Part shown: piece after piece, positions 1 through 10,060 of the stretch
Layout of the letters: every line of letters starts with the position of its first letter
How positions within the stretch are numbered: the first letter of the stretch is position 1
NCBI GenBank assembly: GCA_012521915.1
Contig: JAAYLM010000126.1
Span: forward strand, 1-36,177
DNA length: 36,177 nt
Direction: 5' to 3'
DNA from: Oscillospiraceae bacterium
GTDB lineage: Bacteria; Bacillota; Clostridia; Saccharofermentanales; UBA5734
Translations under genes and position numbers: made by a program
The notes under the pieces: model-generated
Databases searched by the model: none
What the model was told of the DNA's origin: nothing
Seen by the model: the letters and a program-made list of their open reading frames with translations, nothing else

Positions 1-2
1 CT

Positions 3-572
3 ATGAAAACAATAAAAAACAAACAACTGCTCGTCGGTGCTGATTTTGCGGGATTCCCGCTGAAGGAAGCCGTTGTCAACCATCTGCGGCAAAAAGGCTG
101 GGAAATCACGGATGTCGGTGTGCGTTCCCCTTCAGACAACGATCCGGACTTGATGTTCCACCGCGTTGGGCTCAGGGTTGGTTCCCTGATCGCCGAAGGC
201 GAGTTTGAACGGGCGCTTATTTTCTGTGGAACAGGCATGGGGATCCACATCGCGGCCAGCAAATGCCCGCATGTCCACGCTGGTGTTGTGGAATCCGTGC
301 CTGCCGCCTTGCGGGCCATCACAGGAAACGGAGTCAATGTCCTGGCAATGGGTGCTTTTTACGTTGCACCGCAAATGGGGATCGATATCGCTGAGGCTTA
401 TCTGAACAACGAACTGGGCAGCGGCTATGAATGGTGGCACAATTTTTACGCGTTCCACAAGCTTGCGATCGATGAGCTTGAGGCTTTTGACTATGAAAAA
501 TACAAAGCCAACGGCTTTAAGCTGGAGCACCTGGGCAACTACCCTCTGAAACTGGAAGTAAAACCGGAATAG
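3..572 (+). CDS. RpiB/LacA/LacB-family sugar-phosphate isomerase
   Basis: ORF with GADFAGFPLKEAV N-terminus and the CGTGMG..IAASK active-site motif of the RpiB/LacAB superfamily; ends in TAG. Confidence 0.85.
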   Translation: MKTIKNKQLLVGADFAGFPLKEAVVNHLRQKGWEITDVGVRSPSDNDPDLMFHRVGLRVGSLIAEGEFERALIFCGTGMGIHIAASKCPHVHAGVVESVPAALRAITGNGVNVLAMGAFYVAPQMGIDIAEAYLNNELGSGYEWWHNFYAFHKLAIDELEAFDYEKYKANGFKLEHLGNYPLKLEVKPE

Positions 573-673
573 CCTGTCAAGGCAAATTTTGGACTTGACC
601 GGTACGCTGAAGTATCGTCAAATAAAAAATAAAGTTAAAAAACGAAAACTGATGATCAAGGGAGGAAACCGAA

Positions 674-1762
674 ATGAACCGTACCGGCAGTGTTATACTT
701 GATCTGGCGCCAAGACCAGATAATCCGCGAAACAGTGAAGGTGCTTTTATCGGGCTTCGTGAGGGTCAGCTGCTCTTCATTTATTCCCGTTTCAACGGAA
801 GCAGCTCGGCAGACAACGCACCGGCCGGCCTGGCCGCCATCCGTTCTTTAGATGGTGGTGAAACCTGGACCAGCGAGCAAATCATCCTCACAGCAGAAGA
901 AGACCGGGCTGAAAATATCATGAGTGTGTCCCTGATCCGCATGAATAACGACGACATCGGCCTGTTCTATTTCATCCGCAGGGATTTTGATCATGGCAAA
1001 GCCTATCTGCGACGTTCCGCTGATGAAGGACAGACCTGGAGCGAGCCGGTTTGCTGCGTGCCCGCCAAAGGCTATTATGTCACCAACAACGACCGTGTTG
1101 GCCGGCTCACTGACGACCGCCTGATTGTCCCCGCGGGTTATCACCGTACCGTCAACCGCCAAAAAGACAGTTTCGCCAGCTGGGATGGCCGCAGCACTAC
1201 GATCTATTTTTATTCTGACGATGACGGTCACACATGGCATGAATCCAACCTCTGCTCGGTCAATGCCCGTTGTACACGCTCCGGTCTGCAGGAACCGGGT
1301 GTCATTGAGCTGAAAAACGGTTCCCTATACGGCTGGGCACGAACCGACCTGGGTGTGCAGTACGAAATGTTTTCAATTGACCGCGGCCGCAGCTGGTCTC
1401 CTCCGCAGCCCTCCCGTTTCACCGCCCCCTGCTCACCTCTTTCCATGAAGCGTGATCCCCTGACCGGTACGCTGATCGCCATCTGGAACCCAATACCTGA
1501 ATACATCACCCGCCGCCGGCAGGCAAAGATCTGGAACGGCGGCCGTACACCGCTGGTCTGCGCGCTCAGCCGTGATGATGGGGAAACCTGGGACGAGCCG
1601 ATTATCCTGGAAGATGACCCGGACAGCGGCTACTGTTATATAGCCATGCATTTTTTAGATGACGATCTTCTGTTGGCATACTGCGCCGGCGGTCCTGCCG
1701 ACGGCGGCTGTCTGAACCGGCTGCGCATCCGCAAGATGCCCAACCCTGCCCGACAAGCCTGA
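674..1762 (+). CDS. BNR/Asp-box repeat sialidase-like glycosidase (exo-alpha-sialidase superfamily)
   Basis: Repeated Asp boxes (SLDGGETW, SADEGQTW, SDDDGHTW, SIDRGRSW, SRDDGETW) and upstream GGGAGG SD. No clear FRIP motif, so true sialidase activity is uncertain. Confidence 0.8.
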   Translation: MNRTGSVILDLAPRPDNPRNSEGAFIGLREGQLLFIYSRFNGSSSADNAPAGLAAIRSLDGGETWTSEQIILTAEEDRAENIMSVSLIRMNNDDIGLFYFIRRDFDHGKAYLRRSADEGQTWSEPVCCVPAKGYYVTNNDRVGRLTDDRLIVPAGYHRTVNRQKDSFASWDGRSTTIYFYSDDDGHTWHESNLCSVNARCTRSGLQEPGVIELKNGSLYGWARTDLGVQYEMFSIDRGRSWSPPQPSRFTAPCSPLSMKRDPLTGTLIAIWNPIPEYITRRRQAKIWNGGRTPLVCALSRDDGETWDEPIILEDDPDSGYCYIAMHFLDDDLLLAYCAGGPADGGCLNRLRIRKMPNPARQA

Positions 1763-1798
1763 CGATCACAGACAGGAAGATGAAACGGAGGCAGCACC

Positions 1799-2944
1799 AT
1801 GTTAACAGCCATTACTAACGCGAAAGTCGTTCTACCGGAGGGTCTTGTAGACGGATCCATCCTGATGGAAGAGGGCAGGATCCTGGCTGCCGGCCGGGTG
1901 ATCCCACCACAGGACGCGGTCATTCGCGATGCCCGCGGGCAGTATGTCGGCCCCGGCTTTGTCGATATCCACTGTCACGGCGGCGGAACTGCCCTGGGCC
2001 ATGAACAGCCGCTGGAGGCTGCCCGCCATCACCTGGCGCACGGTACCACCTCACTGCTCATCTCTCTCGCTTACAGCCTGACCAAAGACCAGTGGGTTGA
2101 GGGGATTGCCAGAATAAGGCAGGCGATGGCACAACCCGGCACCAGTCTGGCCGGCATTCATTTTGAAGGCCCCTATACCAACCCGCAGTATGGTGCCAGA
2201 AGCCAGCGTGCCTGGCAGATAAGAGAAGAAGACTACCGTTTGTTGTTTTCTCTGGCAGAAGGGCTGGTGCGCCAGTGCACCTATGCGCCGGAAATGCCGG
2301 GTGCCCGTGATTTCGCCCGCTATGTCAAAAGCAGGCAAGTTGCCCTGGCTGCCGGCCACACAGAGATGTCACCTGCGGTTCTGGCAGATGCCGTCACCGA
2401 CGGTGTCACCCTAATCATCCACCTTTTCGACGCGATGGGCTGCCATCTGGGCAGGGAAAGCATTCGTCAGACCGGCGTCCTGCAGGATTCTGCCGCGGAC
2501 GCCGCCCTGGCCCGCACAGACCTGTCCTATGAGCTGATCTGTGACAGTCGTGCGGTTCATGTCAAACCGGCCAACATGCAATTGGCCTACCGGGCCGCAG
2601 GCGCGGACAAGCTCATCCTAATCACCGATGCGACTGTGCAGCCCTACGACCCCGCAGGCTTCCCGGCTGATGACCCGCGCAGCAGCATCGACCTGAACTA
2701 CAACAGCGAAGGCCAATTGAGCGGCAGCCGGCTGACCATGGACCAGGCTTGCCGCAATATGAAGAAATACACCTGTGCCCCTGTTATGGACCTTTTCAAG
2801 ATGGCCGCCGGCAATCCAGCCAGAGCGGTCGGCCTGGACGCCGTTGTGGGGTCACTGGAAGCCGGGAAAGAAGCCAACATCGTTCTTTGTGATGAAGACA
2901 TGAATCTATCGGCTGTTTTTCTGGGCGGAACGCAGGTTCATTGA
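1799..2944 (+). CDS. nagA: N-acetylglucosamine-6-phosphate deacetylase (amidohydrolase)
   Basis: GPGFVDIHCHGGG, HFEGPY, AAGHTEM, IHLFDAMG and ILITDA motifs of NagA amidohydrolases. Confidence 0.85.
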   Translation: MLTAITNAKVVLPEGLVDGSILMEEGRILAAGRVIPPQDAVIRDARGQYVGPGFVDIHCHGGGTALGHEQPLEAARHHLAHGTTSLLISLAYSLTKDQWVEGIARIRQAMAQPGTSLAGIHFEGPYTNPQYGARSQRAWQIREEDYRLLFSLAEGLVRQCTYAPEMPGARDFARYVKSRQVALAAGHTEMSPAVLADAVTDGVTLIIHLFDAMGCHLGRESIRQTGVLQDSAADAALARTDLSYELICDSRAVHVKPANMQLAYRAAGADKLILITDATVQPYDPAGFPADDPRSSIDLNYNSEGQLSGSRLTMDQACRNMKKYTCAPVMDLFKMAAGNPARAVGLDAVVGSLEAGKEANIVLCDEDMNLSAVFLGGTQVH

Positions 2945-3014
2945 ATCTGCCAAATCATCAAAGACATCACCCGATAAGCATCAGGGCACAAAAAATTGAA
3001 AGAGAGGCTGCGCC

Positions 3015-4511
3015 GTGCAAAACCGTCAAATCATCCTGCTGATGACCGATACCCAAAGACATGATATGCTGAGCTGCTACCGTGATACAGGCTTACGTAC
3101 ACCTGAGCTGGATAAACTGGCCGCCAGCGGCCGCCGTTTCACCAAGGCCTACACCACTCAGCCGGTCTGCCAGGCTGCCAGGACTGCCCTGTTCACCGGC
3201 CTCTACCCTCATGAATGCAACGGCTGGACCAATTCATCCGCGCTCGCCGACCATGTTCATCATGTTGGCGAACGCCTGCAACGACATGGCATCCATACCG
3301 CCTATATTGGCAAATGGCATCTTGACGGGGGCGATTATTTCGGTCTCGGCCGCTGTCCGGCCGGCTGGGATCCGGCCTATTGGTTTGACATGCGCACGTA
3401 TCTGGAGAAGATGTCTCCTGAAGACCGGCGGCTCTCGCGCCAGGCAAAGCAGATGGAAAAAATGGACTTCCCTTCTGCCTTCACTTACGCCCACCAGTGC
3501 AGCGATCGTGCGGTTCAGTTTATTGAACAGCACAACCAGGAAGACTTTTTTCTTGTCGTATCCTATGACGAACCCCATGGCCCGTCGATCTCCCCGCCGC
3601 CGTTCTCCCGCATGTATCAGGACTATACCTTCCCCAAATCTGCCAATGTCACCGATTCACTGGCCGGCAAGCCGGAACACCAGCGGATCTGGGCCGGTGA
3701 CCAGCTGGAGAAAGACCTTTCCGGGCTTGAGATCAGATCCCCGGCCTTTTTCGGCTGCAACTCATTCGTCGACCAGCAGATCGGGCGGGTGATCGATGCC
3801 ATCCGGCTACAGGTTCCAGACGCACTGATCATCTATACCTCGGACCACGGTGACTTTCTGCACAGCCACCGCCTGTCCGGCAAAGGGCCTGCCGCCTATG
3901 AGGAAATCACCCACATTCCCCTGATCATGAGCGGACCGGGGCTGGATGCCGGAACGGTTGATACGGCACCCGTCTCCCATATCGACCTGCCTCCAACATT
4001 GTTCGCCCTGATGGGCTTGCCGATTCCCCGGGTGTTCCGGGGTACCAGCCTGCTGCCTCAGCTGACCGGCCAGACCAGCCAGGCCAACGAGCATATTTTC
4101 ATGGAATTTGGCCGCTATGAAGTGGATCATGACGGGTTTGGCGGCTTTCAGCCTTTAAGAGCCACCTATGATGGCCGCTACAAACTGGTGGTCAACTTGC
4201 TGTCCAGCGATGAATTGTATGACCTGGAGCAGGATCCTGACGAACTGGACAACCGCATCAATGACCCCGTCCTGGCCGCTCTGCGCGATCGTCTCCATGA
4301 TGCCATCCTCGACTGGATGAACCGGACACGGGATCCGTTCCGCGGCTATTACTGGGAACAGAGGCCCTGGCGCCAGGATGCGGCCAGGCCAACCTGGTCT
4401 TATACCGGCATGACGCGCCAGCGTGAAGACGAGGACTACGAGCCGCGGCAACTCGACTACGATACCGGCCTGCCCATCACAGAAGCCTCCCGCTCCAAGA
4501 ACCTCTACTAG
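3015..4511 (+). CDS. Sulfatase (alkaline-phosphatase superfamily)
   Basis: LLMTDTQRHDML N-terminus, CQAAR-TALFTG formylglycine-type motif, YTSDHGDFL metal-site motif; start codon is GTG at 3015. Confidence 0.9.
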   Translation: MQNRQIILLMTDTQRHDMLSCYRDTGLRTPELDKLAASGRRFTKAYTTQPVCQAARTALFTGLYPHECNGWTNSSALADHVHHVGERLQRHGIHTAYIGKWHLDGGDYFGLGRCPAGWDPAYWFDMRTYLEKMSPEDRRLSRQAKQMEKMDFPSAFTYAHQCSDRAVQFIEQHNQEDFFLVVSYDEPHGPSISPPPFSRMYQDYTFPKSANVTDSLAGKPEHQRIWAGDQLEKDLSGLEIRSPAFFGCNSFVDQQIGRVIDAIRLQVPDALIIYTSDHGDFLHSHRLSGKGPAAYEEITHIPLIMSGPGLDAGTVDTAPVSHIDLPPTLFALMGLPIPRVFRGTSLLPQLTGQTSQANEHIFMEFGRYEVDHDGFGGFQPLRATYDGRYKLVVNLLSSDELYDLEQDPDELDNRINDPVLAALRDRLHDAILDWMNRTRDPFRGYYWEQRPWRQDAARPTWSYTGMTRQREDEDYEPRQLDYDTGLPITEASRSKNLY

Positions 4512-4578
4512 AAGGATCTGCCCACCGCGTGCAGACTCTTCTAGAGGCTATTTCGGAGCAATCCTGGAAAGGTCATTC

Positions 4579-5211
4579 ATGTTTGAAGCGATCATCTTTG
4601 ATTTCGACGGTACACTGGCCGATACCGGCCATATCATGCAAGATGTTTTACAGGTTCTCTGCCGGAAATATGGCCTGCCCGAGCCGGATCAGGCACAAAT
4701 TGAAAAACTGCGCGGCCGTTCTCTGATGGAACGTCTGCGCTATTTCAACATGCCGCTGCACCGTCTCCCCCTCCTGACACAGGAGGCATTGTCCCTTTAT
4801 AGCAAACAGATCGGGACAGCAAGTCCCTTTCCCGGTGTTCGATCTCTGCTGGCTGAGCTGGATCACCTTAACATCAACAGGGCGATACTTTCCTCAAACA
4901 GCGCGGCCACCATTCGCCTGTTTCTCGATGGGCATGACCTGAACGGTTTTTCTATGATCAAAGGACACGCACCGATTTTCGACAAGCACCGGACTTTACA
5001 CCGCATGCTGCGCAAGCTGGATACGGACCGGCAGAAAATCCTGTATGTCGGCGATGAATTAAGGGATATCGAAGCCTGCCGCAAAATCAGCCTGCCTGTT
5101 GCTGCCGTGTCCTGGGGCTACGATCACCGGGCCTTGCTCGCTGACGGCCAGCCGGATTATCTGATTGACCGGCCTGACCAGCTGAGAGAACTGCTCACCC
5201 GAAGGCATTAA
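4579..5211 (+). CDS. HAD-superfamily hydrolase (phosphoglycolate-phosphatase-like)
   Basis: IIFDFDGTLADT motif I, SSN motif II, YVGDELRDIEAC motif IV. ATG at 4579 with upstream GGAAAG preferred over the longer ORF start at 4423. Confidence 0.85.
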   Translation: MFEAIIFDFDGTLADTGHIMQDVLQVLCRKYGLPEPDQAQIEKLRGRSLMERLRYFNMPLHRLPLLTQEALSLYSKQIGTASPFPGVRSLLAELDHLNINRAILSSNSAATIRLFLDGHDLNGFSMIKGHAPIFDKHRTLHRMLRKLDTDRQKILYVGDELRDIEACRKISLPVAAVSWGYDHRALLADGQPDYLIDRPDQLRELLTRRH

Positions 5212-5378
5212 CCGCATATCCCGAACACGGTTATGGACGCCTACCATCCAGAGATTTACGGTTTCTGCTGGGCAGATGAAGATGCGCCGCGCTTTCAGAT
5301 GGAGCCGCAGGGCTACCGCGGCTATAGCCGGCCGCCCGGTCCGTCCCATAACAGACAACCGCTGAACAGACAGGGCAA

Positions 5379-5407
5379 AGGCCTCCGTTTCAGAAAAACG
5401 GAAGCCT
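5379..5407. terminator. Putative bidirectional hairpin between convergent genes
   Basis: aggcctccgttt / aaacggaagcct (one mismatch) with 5-nt loop, between the + HAD gene and the - Ohr gene. Confidence 0.5.
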
Positions 5408-5470
5408 CTTTCAGCGTTTCGGCTTAATGCCTGGCGTTTGTCCGGGGTTAGCCACCGGAGGTGACCTACA

Positions 5471-5887
5471 CTAAGTGCCTCGCACCGTAACGGGTATGTT
5501 GCCCTGTACAGCCTTGGAATAAGGGCAGATGGTATGCGCCACATCGGCGTATTTCTGATTCTCAGCCTGGCTGAATCCATCAATAGCCACGGCGATATCA
5601 ACAGACAGGGAAAAACCACCGTCATCCTGCAGCAGATCGACCGTCACAGTCACTTTGCTTTCTTGAAAACGGACACCCGCCTGCTTCAGGGCGAGTCTGA
5701 GTGCGCCATTAAAGCAGGCGCTGTAGCCTGCAGCGAATAGCTGCTCAGGATTGGTTGACTGGGCCTCCTGCGCCTCCGCCGATCCTGGTGGCGCAATACG
5801 GACAGTAAAAGAACCATCCGTTGCCTGGGATTGACCGCCATCACGACCGCCTGTATTGACGACTGTAGCTGTATATAGTTTTTTCAT
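5471..5887 (-). CDS. Organic hydroperoxide resistance protein (Ohr/OsmC family)
   Basis: MKKLYTATVVNTGGRDG start, NPEQLFAAGYSACFNGAL and HTICPYSKA (two redox Cys) motifs of Ohr. Confidence 0.88.
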   Translation of the reverse strand: MKKLYTATVVNTGGRDGGQSQATDGSFTVRIAPPGSAEAQEAQSTNPEQLFAAGYSACFNGALRLALKQAGVRFQESKVTVTVDLLQDDGGFSLSVDIAVAIDGFSQAENQKYADVAHTICPYSKAVQGNIPVTVRGT

Positions 5888-6125
5888 ATTCTTCACACTC
5901 CTGTAGCTAAGTGGTCCGGTATAACCAACGCACCATCCGGACACGGTTCTTCTTTTCATTCATTATCTCCTGTTTCAGCCATTCCCGCAGTAACAAAGGC
6001 AACCGGGAAAAGCATAAGCGATCCCGGTTGATGGCGTTTTCAGATTGCGCCGGTCCGGCCGGCATGATAGGATGAAGGCTGTTGGCAGAAAAGATATGCC
6101 GGATATCGGACATAGTGAGGACAAA

Positions 6126-6983
6126 ATGGTTTTGAACGAAAACATAGCGACATCACCATCCCTCTGGCAACAGTTGCTGGAGCCGGTCGGCCAATTGCTC
6201 CGCCAGGCCGGCCGCCTGATTCTGGACAGCAGCCAGACAAGGCTGCAGGTGGAAAAAAAGAGCGCGGATAATTATGTCACGGACATTGATCTTGCTGTGC
6301 AAAAATACATGCTTGCCAGGCTGGCTGAATGGACACCTGCCTGGCCGGTCATCGCGGAAGAAAGCGCGACCGGACGACAGGAGCTGACCGGACAGACTTG
6401 GATTCTTGATCCTGTGGACGGTACCACCAACCTGATGCGTGCCTATCACCATTCCGCAATTTCCCTGGCACTGGCCGATGAGAACCGGCTGTTGCTCGGT
6501 TTTGTTTACAATCCCTATACCGATGAATTGTTCACAGCTGTCGCTGGCGGCGGTGCCCACCTGAATGGCTTGCCGATTCAAACATCACGGCATTCTAAGC
6601 TGCGTGACTGCCTCGTCGGTTTCGGTACCACACCTTACGACCGCGCCAACGCGCATCTGACCTTTTCGCTCGCGGAAAATATTTTTATGCAGACACTGGA
6701 GATCCGGCGTTCCGGGTCAGCAGCCCTTGACCTTGCTTATGTTGCCTGCGGCCGCCTTGACGCGTTTTTCGAGCTTTGCCTGCAGCCATGGGACTATGCC
6801 GCCGGCAGCCTGATCCTGCAGGAAGCCGGAGGGCAAGTAACCAACTGGCAGGGGAATGCCCCCAGCCTGCAACAGGGCGACAGCATTCTGGCCACCAACA
6901 AGCTGGTCCACCAGGCGTTGCTCGACCTGGTCGGAAACACTGCCGGAGCAGCGGTAGTGCGTGTTCAGCCGCAGGAGCTTTAA
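6126..6983 (+). CDS. Inositol monophosphatase family protein
   Basis: EESATG, WILDPVDGTTNL and PWDYAAGSLILQEAGG signatures. ATG at 6126 with upstream GTGAGGA. Confidence 0.88.
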   Translation: MVLNENIATSPSLWQQLLEPVGQLLRQAGRLILDSSQTRLQVEKKSADNYVTDIDLAVQKYMLARLAEWTPAWPVIAEESATGRQELTGQTWILDPVDGTTNLMRAYHHSAISLALADENRLLLGFVYNPYTDELFTAVAGGGAHLNGLPIQTSRHSKLRDCLVGFGTTPYDRANAHLTFSLAENIFMQTLEIRRSGSAALDLAYVACGRLDAFFELCLQPWDYAAGSLILQEAGGQVTNWQGNAPSLQQGDSILATNKLVHQALLDLVGNTAGAAVVRVQPQEL

Positions 6984-6984
6984 T

Positions 6985-8262
6985 ATGGCGCCCGCCTCCT
7001 ATCGCCGCACAACAATCGCCTGTTTCACCGGTATCTTCGTGCAGGCCATTGTGACCAATCTCACAGCCATCCTTTTTGTCCCGCTGATGGGGCTATATGG
7101 TTTACAGTATGGCCAGCTCGGGATCCTGGTCGGTGTCAATTTCACCGCACAGGTCAGTGCGGACATCCTTTTCAGCGGAGCCATTGATCGTTTCGGTTAC
7201 CGGCGCATCATCCTGCCGGCCAGCCTGACAGCAGGCCTGGGGCTAGTCCTGTTCGCCCTGACACCCTGGCTGTTCCCCGGTCGCGAATTCAGCGGCATGC
7301 TGCTGGCAACAGTGCTCTTTTCATTCGCGGCCGGCTTGCACGAAATCATGCTTAGCCCGATTATCGCCGCGATCCCGAGCGCTGACAAAAGTCTGGCCAT
7401 GAGCCTGATGCATTCCTTTTATGCCTGGGGCCAGGTGGCGACCATAATCCTGACAACCCTTTTCCTTTTCCTGGTGCCGTATCGTTTCTGGCCGTTTATC
7501 GTGCTGTTCTGGGCCCTGGTTCCGCTGTTGGATTTTTTACTGTTTGTCGGTTCTCCTTTTCCAGATGTTGTGGCGGTTGAGCACCGGCTCAACATGAAGG
7601 ATTTACTGTTCCAGCCTTTCTACTTATTGGCCTTGCTGGCGATTTTTGCTGGTGCCGGCGCGGAAATAGTCATGAACCAGTGGGCTTCGACCTTCGCCGA
7701 AGTCGCACTGTCCCTTCCTAAGCTGACAGGGGATCTGCTCGGCATGTGTTTGTTTGCAGCCATGATCGGCGTCGGCCGTCTTCTGCACGGCCGCTTTGGC
7801 TCCGGTGTCAACATGAACAAGCTTCTGACCGGCAGCTCAGTGTTGGCGGCCATTCTTTACCTGGTCGTAGCTCTTTCTCCTTTTAACGTGGTGAGCCTGA
7901 TAGCCTGCGCGCTTTGCGGCCTGGCAGTAGCCTTGCTTTGGCCGGGTACTCTGGTCATCTGCGCAGACCGGTATCCGTTAGCCGGTGCCTGGATGTTCGC
8001 CATCCTGGCTGCGGCTGGTGACATCGGCGCGGCTTTCGCGCCCTGGCTGACCGGGCGGGTTGTGGAACAGTCGCTCCAGGCCAGATCTGTGGCTACTTTC
8101 GCTGGCCTTTACAACATAACCCAGGAACAGGCAGCGATTCGCATGGGTCTGCTGGCAGCGATCATTTTCCCACTGGCTGCCGTAGGCATCCACCTGGCAT
8201 TGCTTAAGCTTTCACCGTCAAAACAGCGACCCGTAATAAAACAACACATGAAAGTGCAATAA
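6985..8262 (+). CDS. MFS transporter (sugar/FucP-like)
   Basis: About 12 hydrophobic segments; closely spaced after the IMPase gene with SD AGGAG. Substrate not inferable. Confidence 0.75.
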   Translation: MAPASYRRTTIACFTGIFVQAIVTNLTAILFVPLMGLYGLQYGQLGILVGVNFTAQVSADILFSGAIDRFGYRRIILPASLTAGLGLVLFALTPWLFPGREFSGMLLATVLFSFAAGLHEIMLSPIIAAIPSADKSLAMSLMHSFYAWGQVATIILTTLFLFLVPYRFWPFIVLFWALVPLLDFLLFVGSPFPDVVAVEHRLNMKDLLFQPFYLLALLAIFAGAGAEIVMNQWASTFAEVALSLPKLTGDLLGMCLFAAMIGVGRLLHGRFGSGVNMNKLLTGSSVLAAILYLVVALSPFNVVSLIACALCGLAVALLWPGTLVICADRYPLAGAWMFAILAAAGDIGAAFAPWLTGRVVEQSLQARSVATFAGLYNITQEQAAIRMGLLAAIIFPLAAVGIHLALLKLSPSKQRPVIKQHMKVQ

Positions 8263-8340
8263 ATAGGCATAAGATTCAAGAAAAACTTGCAGTGCCGTTG
8301 TATGCTGAAAACAACAAAACGATCGGGAAAGGGTGATCGT

Positions 8341-9291
8341 ATGGGCAAGACAACCATCATGCTGATAACCGGCTTTCTGGGAGCCGGTAAGACAACGGTG
8401 CTGAACCACCTGCTTCAGCAACTCCCGGCAGGTGACCAGGAAAACGGCCAACCGCTAAAAGTCGGCGTTGTAGTCAATGAATTCGGCAAAGCCAGTATTG
8501 ACGCTCCTTTTCTGGCCGGTCAGGGCTACCAGGTGACAGAGCTGAACAACGGATCGATTTTCTGCCAGTGCCTCGCCGCCACCTTTATTGACACCATGGC
8601 GCATTTGCTGAGCTTTGACCTGGATTATCTGCTGATCGAAGGATCCGGCCTGGCCGACCCGGCCGGTATGAACACCAGGATGGATCGGCTCAAGCAAAAA
8701 ACAGAACGCCCCTACCGCTATGCAGGGTCAATCTGCGTGATTGACGCTCTGTATTACCGCAAATTGAGCCAAAGCCTGGAAACCATCAATCGCCAGATCC
8801 TGGCGTCTACCCTGATTGTGATCAACAAAGCCGATCTCGTCGATCCGGCAACCCTTGCTGAAGTCTCACAGAATGTCAGCAAGCGCAATCCACTGGCAGA
8901 GGTGGTGACCGTCAGTCATGGGCAACTGGATCCGGCTTATTTGGCCAGGCTGCGTAAATCCCGTCTGGCGCGCCGGCTAACTTCGTTGAACACGCCGGGC
9001 GGCCGACCGGAAACACTGCTGCTTCTGACAGATGATGTGCTGGAGGCAAAGCGCCTCGCGGCTTTTTCCGCCCGGATCATAACGCAGGCCTATCGTGTCA
9101 AGGGAATGGTACGCCTTGCCGAAGGGCTTTTCCGTCTGGATGCCGTTGGTCAGGATTTCTCGCTGACACCGCTGCCGATCAGCAGCGGCCGCTCTGAAAT
9201 TGTGGTTATCGCCTATCCAGGCGAGCACCTGCGCGAGCGTGTGGCCGAACTGGCCAGAGATATCCTGCAAGTCGAGGCCGAACTCGCTTGA
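8341..9291 (+). CDS. G3E-family P-loop GTPase (CobW/HypB/UreG-like metallochaperone)
   Basis: Walker A GFLGAGKTT, VNEFG, ELNNGSIFCQC, NKADL motifs. ATG at 8341. Confidence 0.85.
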   Translation: MGKTTIMLITGFLGAGKTTVLNHLLQQLPAGDQENGQPLKVGVVVNEFGKASIDAPFLAGQGYQVTELNNGSIFCQCLAATFIDTMAHLLSFDLDYLLIEGSGLADPAGMNTRMDRLKQKTERPYRYAGSICVIDALYYRKLSQSLETINRQILASTLIVINKADLVDPATLAEVSQNVSKRNPLAEVVTVSHGQLDPAYLARLRKSRLARRLTSLNTPGGRPETLLLLTDDVLEAKRLAAFSARIITQAYRVKGMVRLAEGLFRLDAVGQDFSLTPLPISSGRSEIVVIAYPGEHLRERVAELARDILQVEAELA

Positions 9292-9297
9292 GCCGGT

Positions 9298-10035
9298 CTA
9301 TCTGCTTTCGGCATCATCTTTTTCCAGGTCTGCCGTGATCCTGCCGGACAGGTCAGAAAGCAGTGCCACAATCTGGCCGGTCTGCCATTTTTCCTGTTGT
9401 CCAGACGTCAAAAAAGCACCCAGACCGGCCACCACCTGCGCTTTGTGCCATACAGGCACCGCGATGGCAACACGATTATCCGGGCGTGAAAGAACGACAA
9501 ACCTCTTTTGCTTGATTTCCTGAAGATAGCGTCTGAAATCATCATAACTGGCAAACCGTCTGGGCAAGCCATAGTATTCCAGAATCTCATCCTGCTTGTG
9601 TCCTGGTTCATAGCTGAGCAGGATAAGACCCGTCGATGAGTTCATCACAGCGGCATTGGGACTGGCCTGCATGATGACTTCACCCCGGTCGCTGATCTCC
9701 ATGATGGTGTGCCGGACATGGTTGCGCAGAACAGACAAAGACAGGTACAGCTGATGCTTAAGCGCCGAAGCTGTAATGTGCTGGTGGGCAGCGACCAGCA
9801 ATTCGCGCCGGTACAGGTCACTGTGTGTCAGCGTGGTGGCCATGATCCCCAAGCGGTAGCCCCGCACCGGATCTTTCTGCAGATAGCCTGCTTCTGTCAG
9901 TGTTTTGACAATGCCGGCCACCGTTGATGGTTTCTCCTGCAGCTGGCCAGCCAGTTCGGAAAGACGTACCGGCTGGCCGCCATGCGTAGAAACCATTTCC
10001 AAAATGCGCAAACCTTTGATCATGACTTTTATCAT
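9298..10035 (-). CDS. IclR-family transcriptional regulator
   Basis: N-terminal winged HTH (LRILEMVSTHGGQPVRLSELAGQLQEKPSTVAGIVKTLTEAGYLQKD) plus C-terminal IclR-type effector domain; SD AGGAG. Confidence 0.82.
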   Translation of the reverse strand: MIKVMIKGLRILEMVSTHGGQPVRLSELAGQLQEKPSTVAGIVKTLTEAGYLQKDPVRGYRLGIMATTLTHSDLYRRELLVAAHQHITASALKHQLYLSLSVLRNHVRHTIMEISDRGEVIMQASPNAAVMNSSTGLILLSYEPGHKQDEILEYYGLPRRFASYDDFRRYLQEIKQKRFVVLSRPDNRVAIAVPVWHKAQVVAGLGAFLTSGQQEKWQTGQIVALLSDLSGRITADLEKDDAESR

Positions 10036-10060
10036 GGACCCACTCCTGATTTTTTCTTTT

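Noticed and set aside
3082-3792. 236-aa ORF in an alternative frame inside the sulfatase gene
   Set aside because: Overlaps a clearly conserved sulfatase; composition (Pro/Arg/Ser rich) is typical of frame shadows.
5059-5625. 188-aa minus-strand ORF between HAD and Ohr genes
   Set aside because: It is antisense to the convincing HAD and Ohr genes, spans a terminator-like hairpin and shows no recognisable family.
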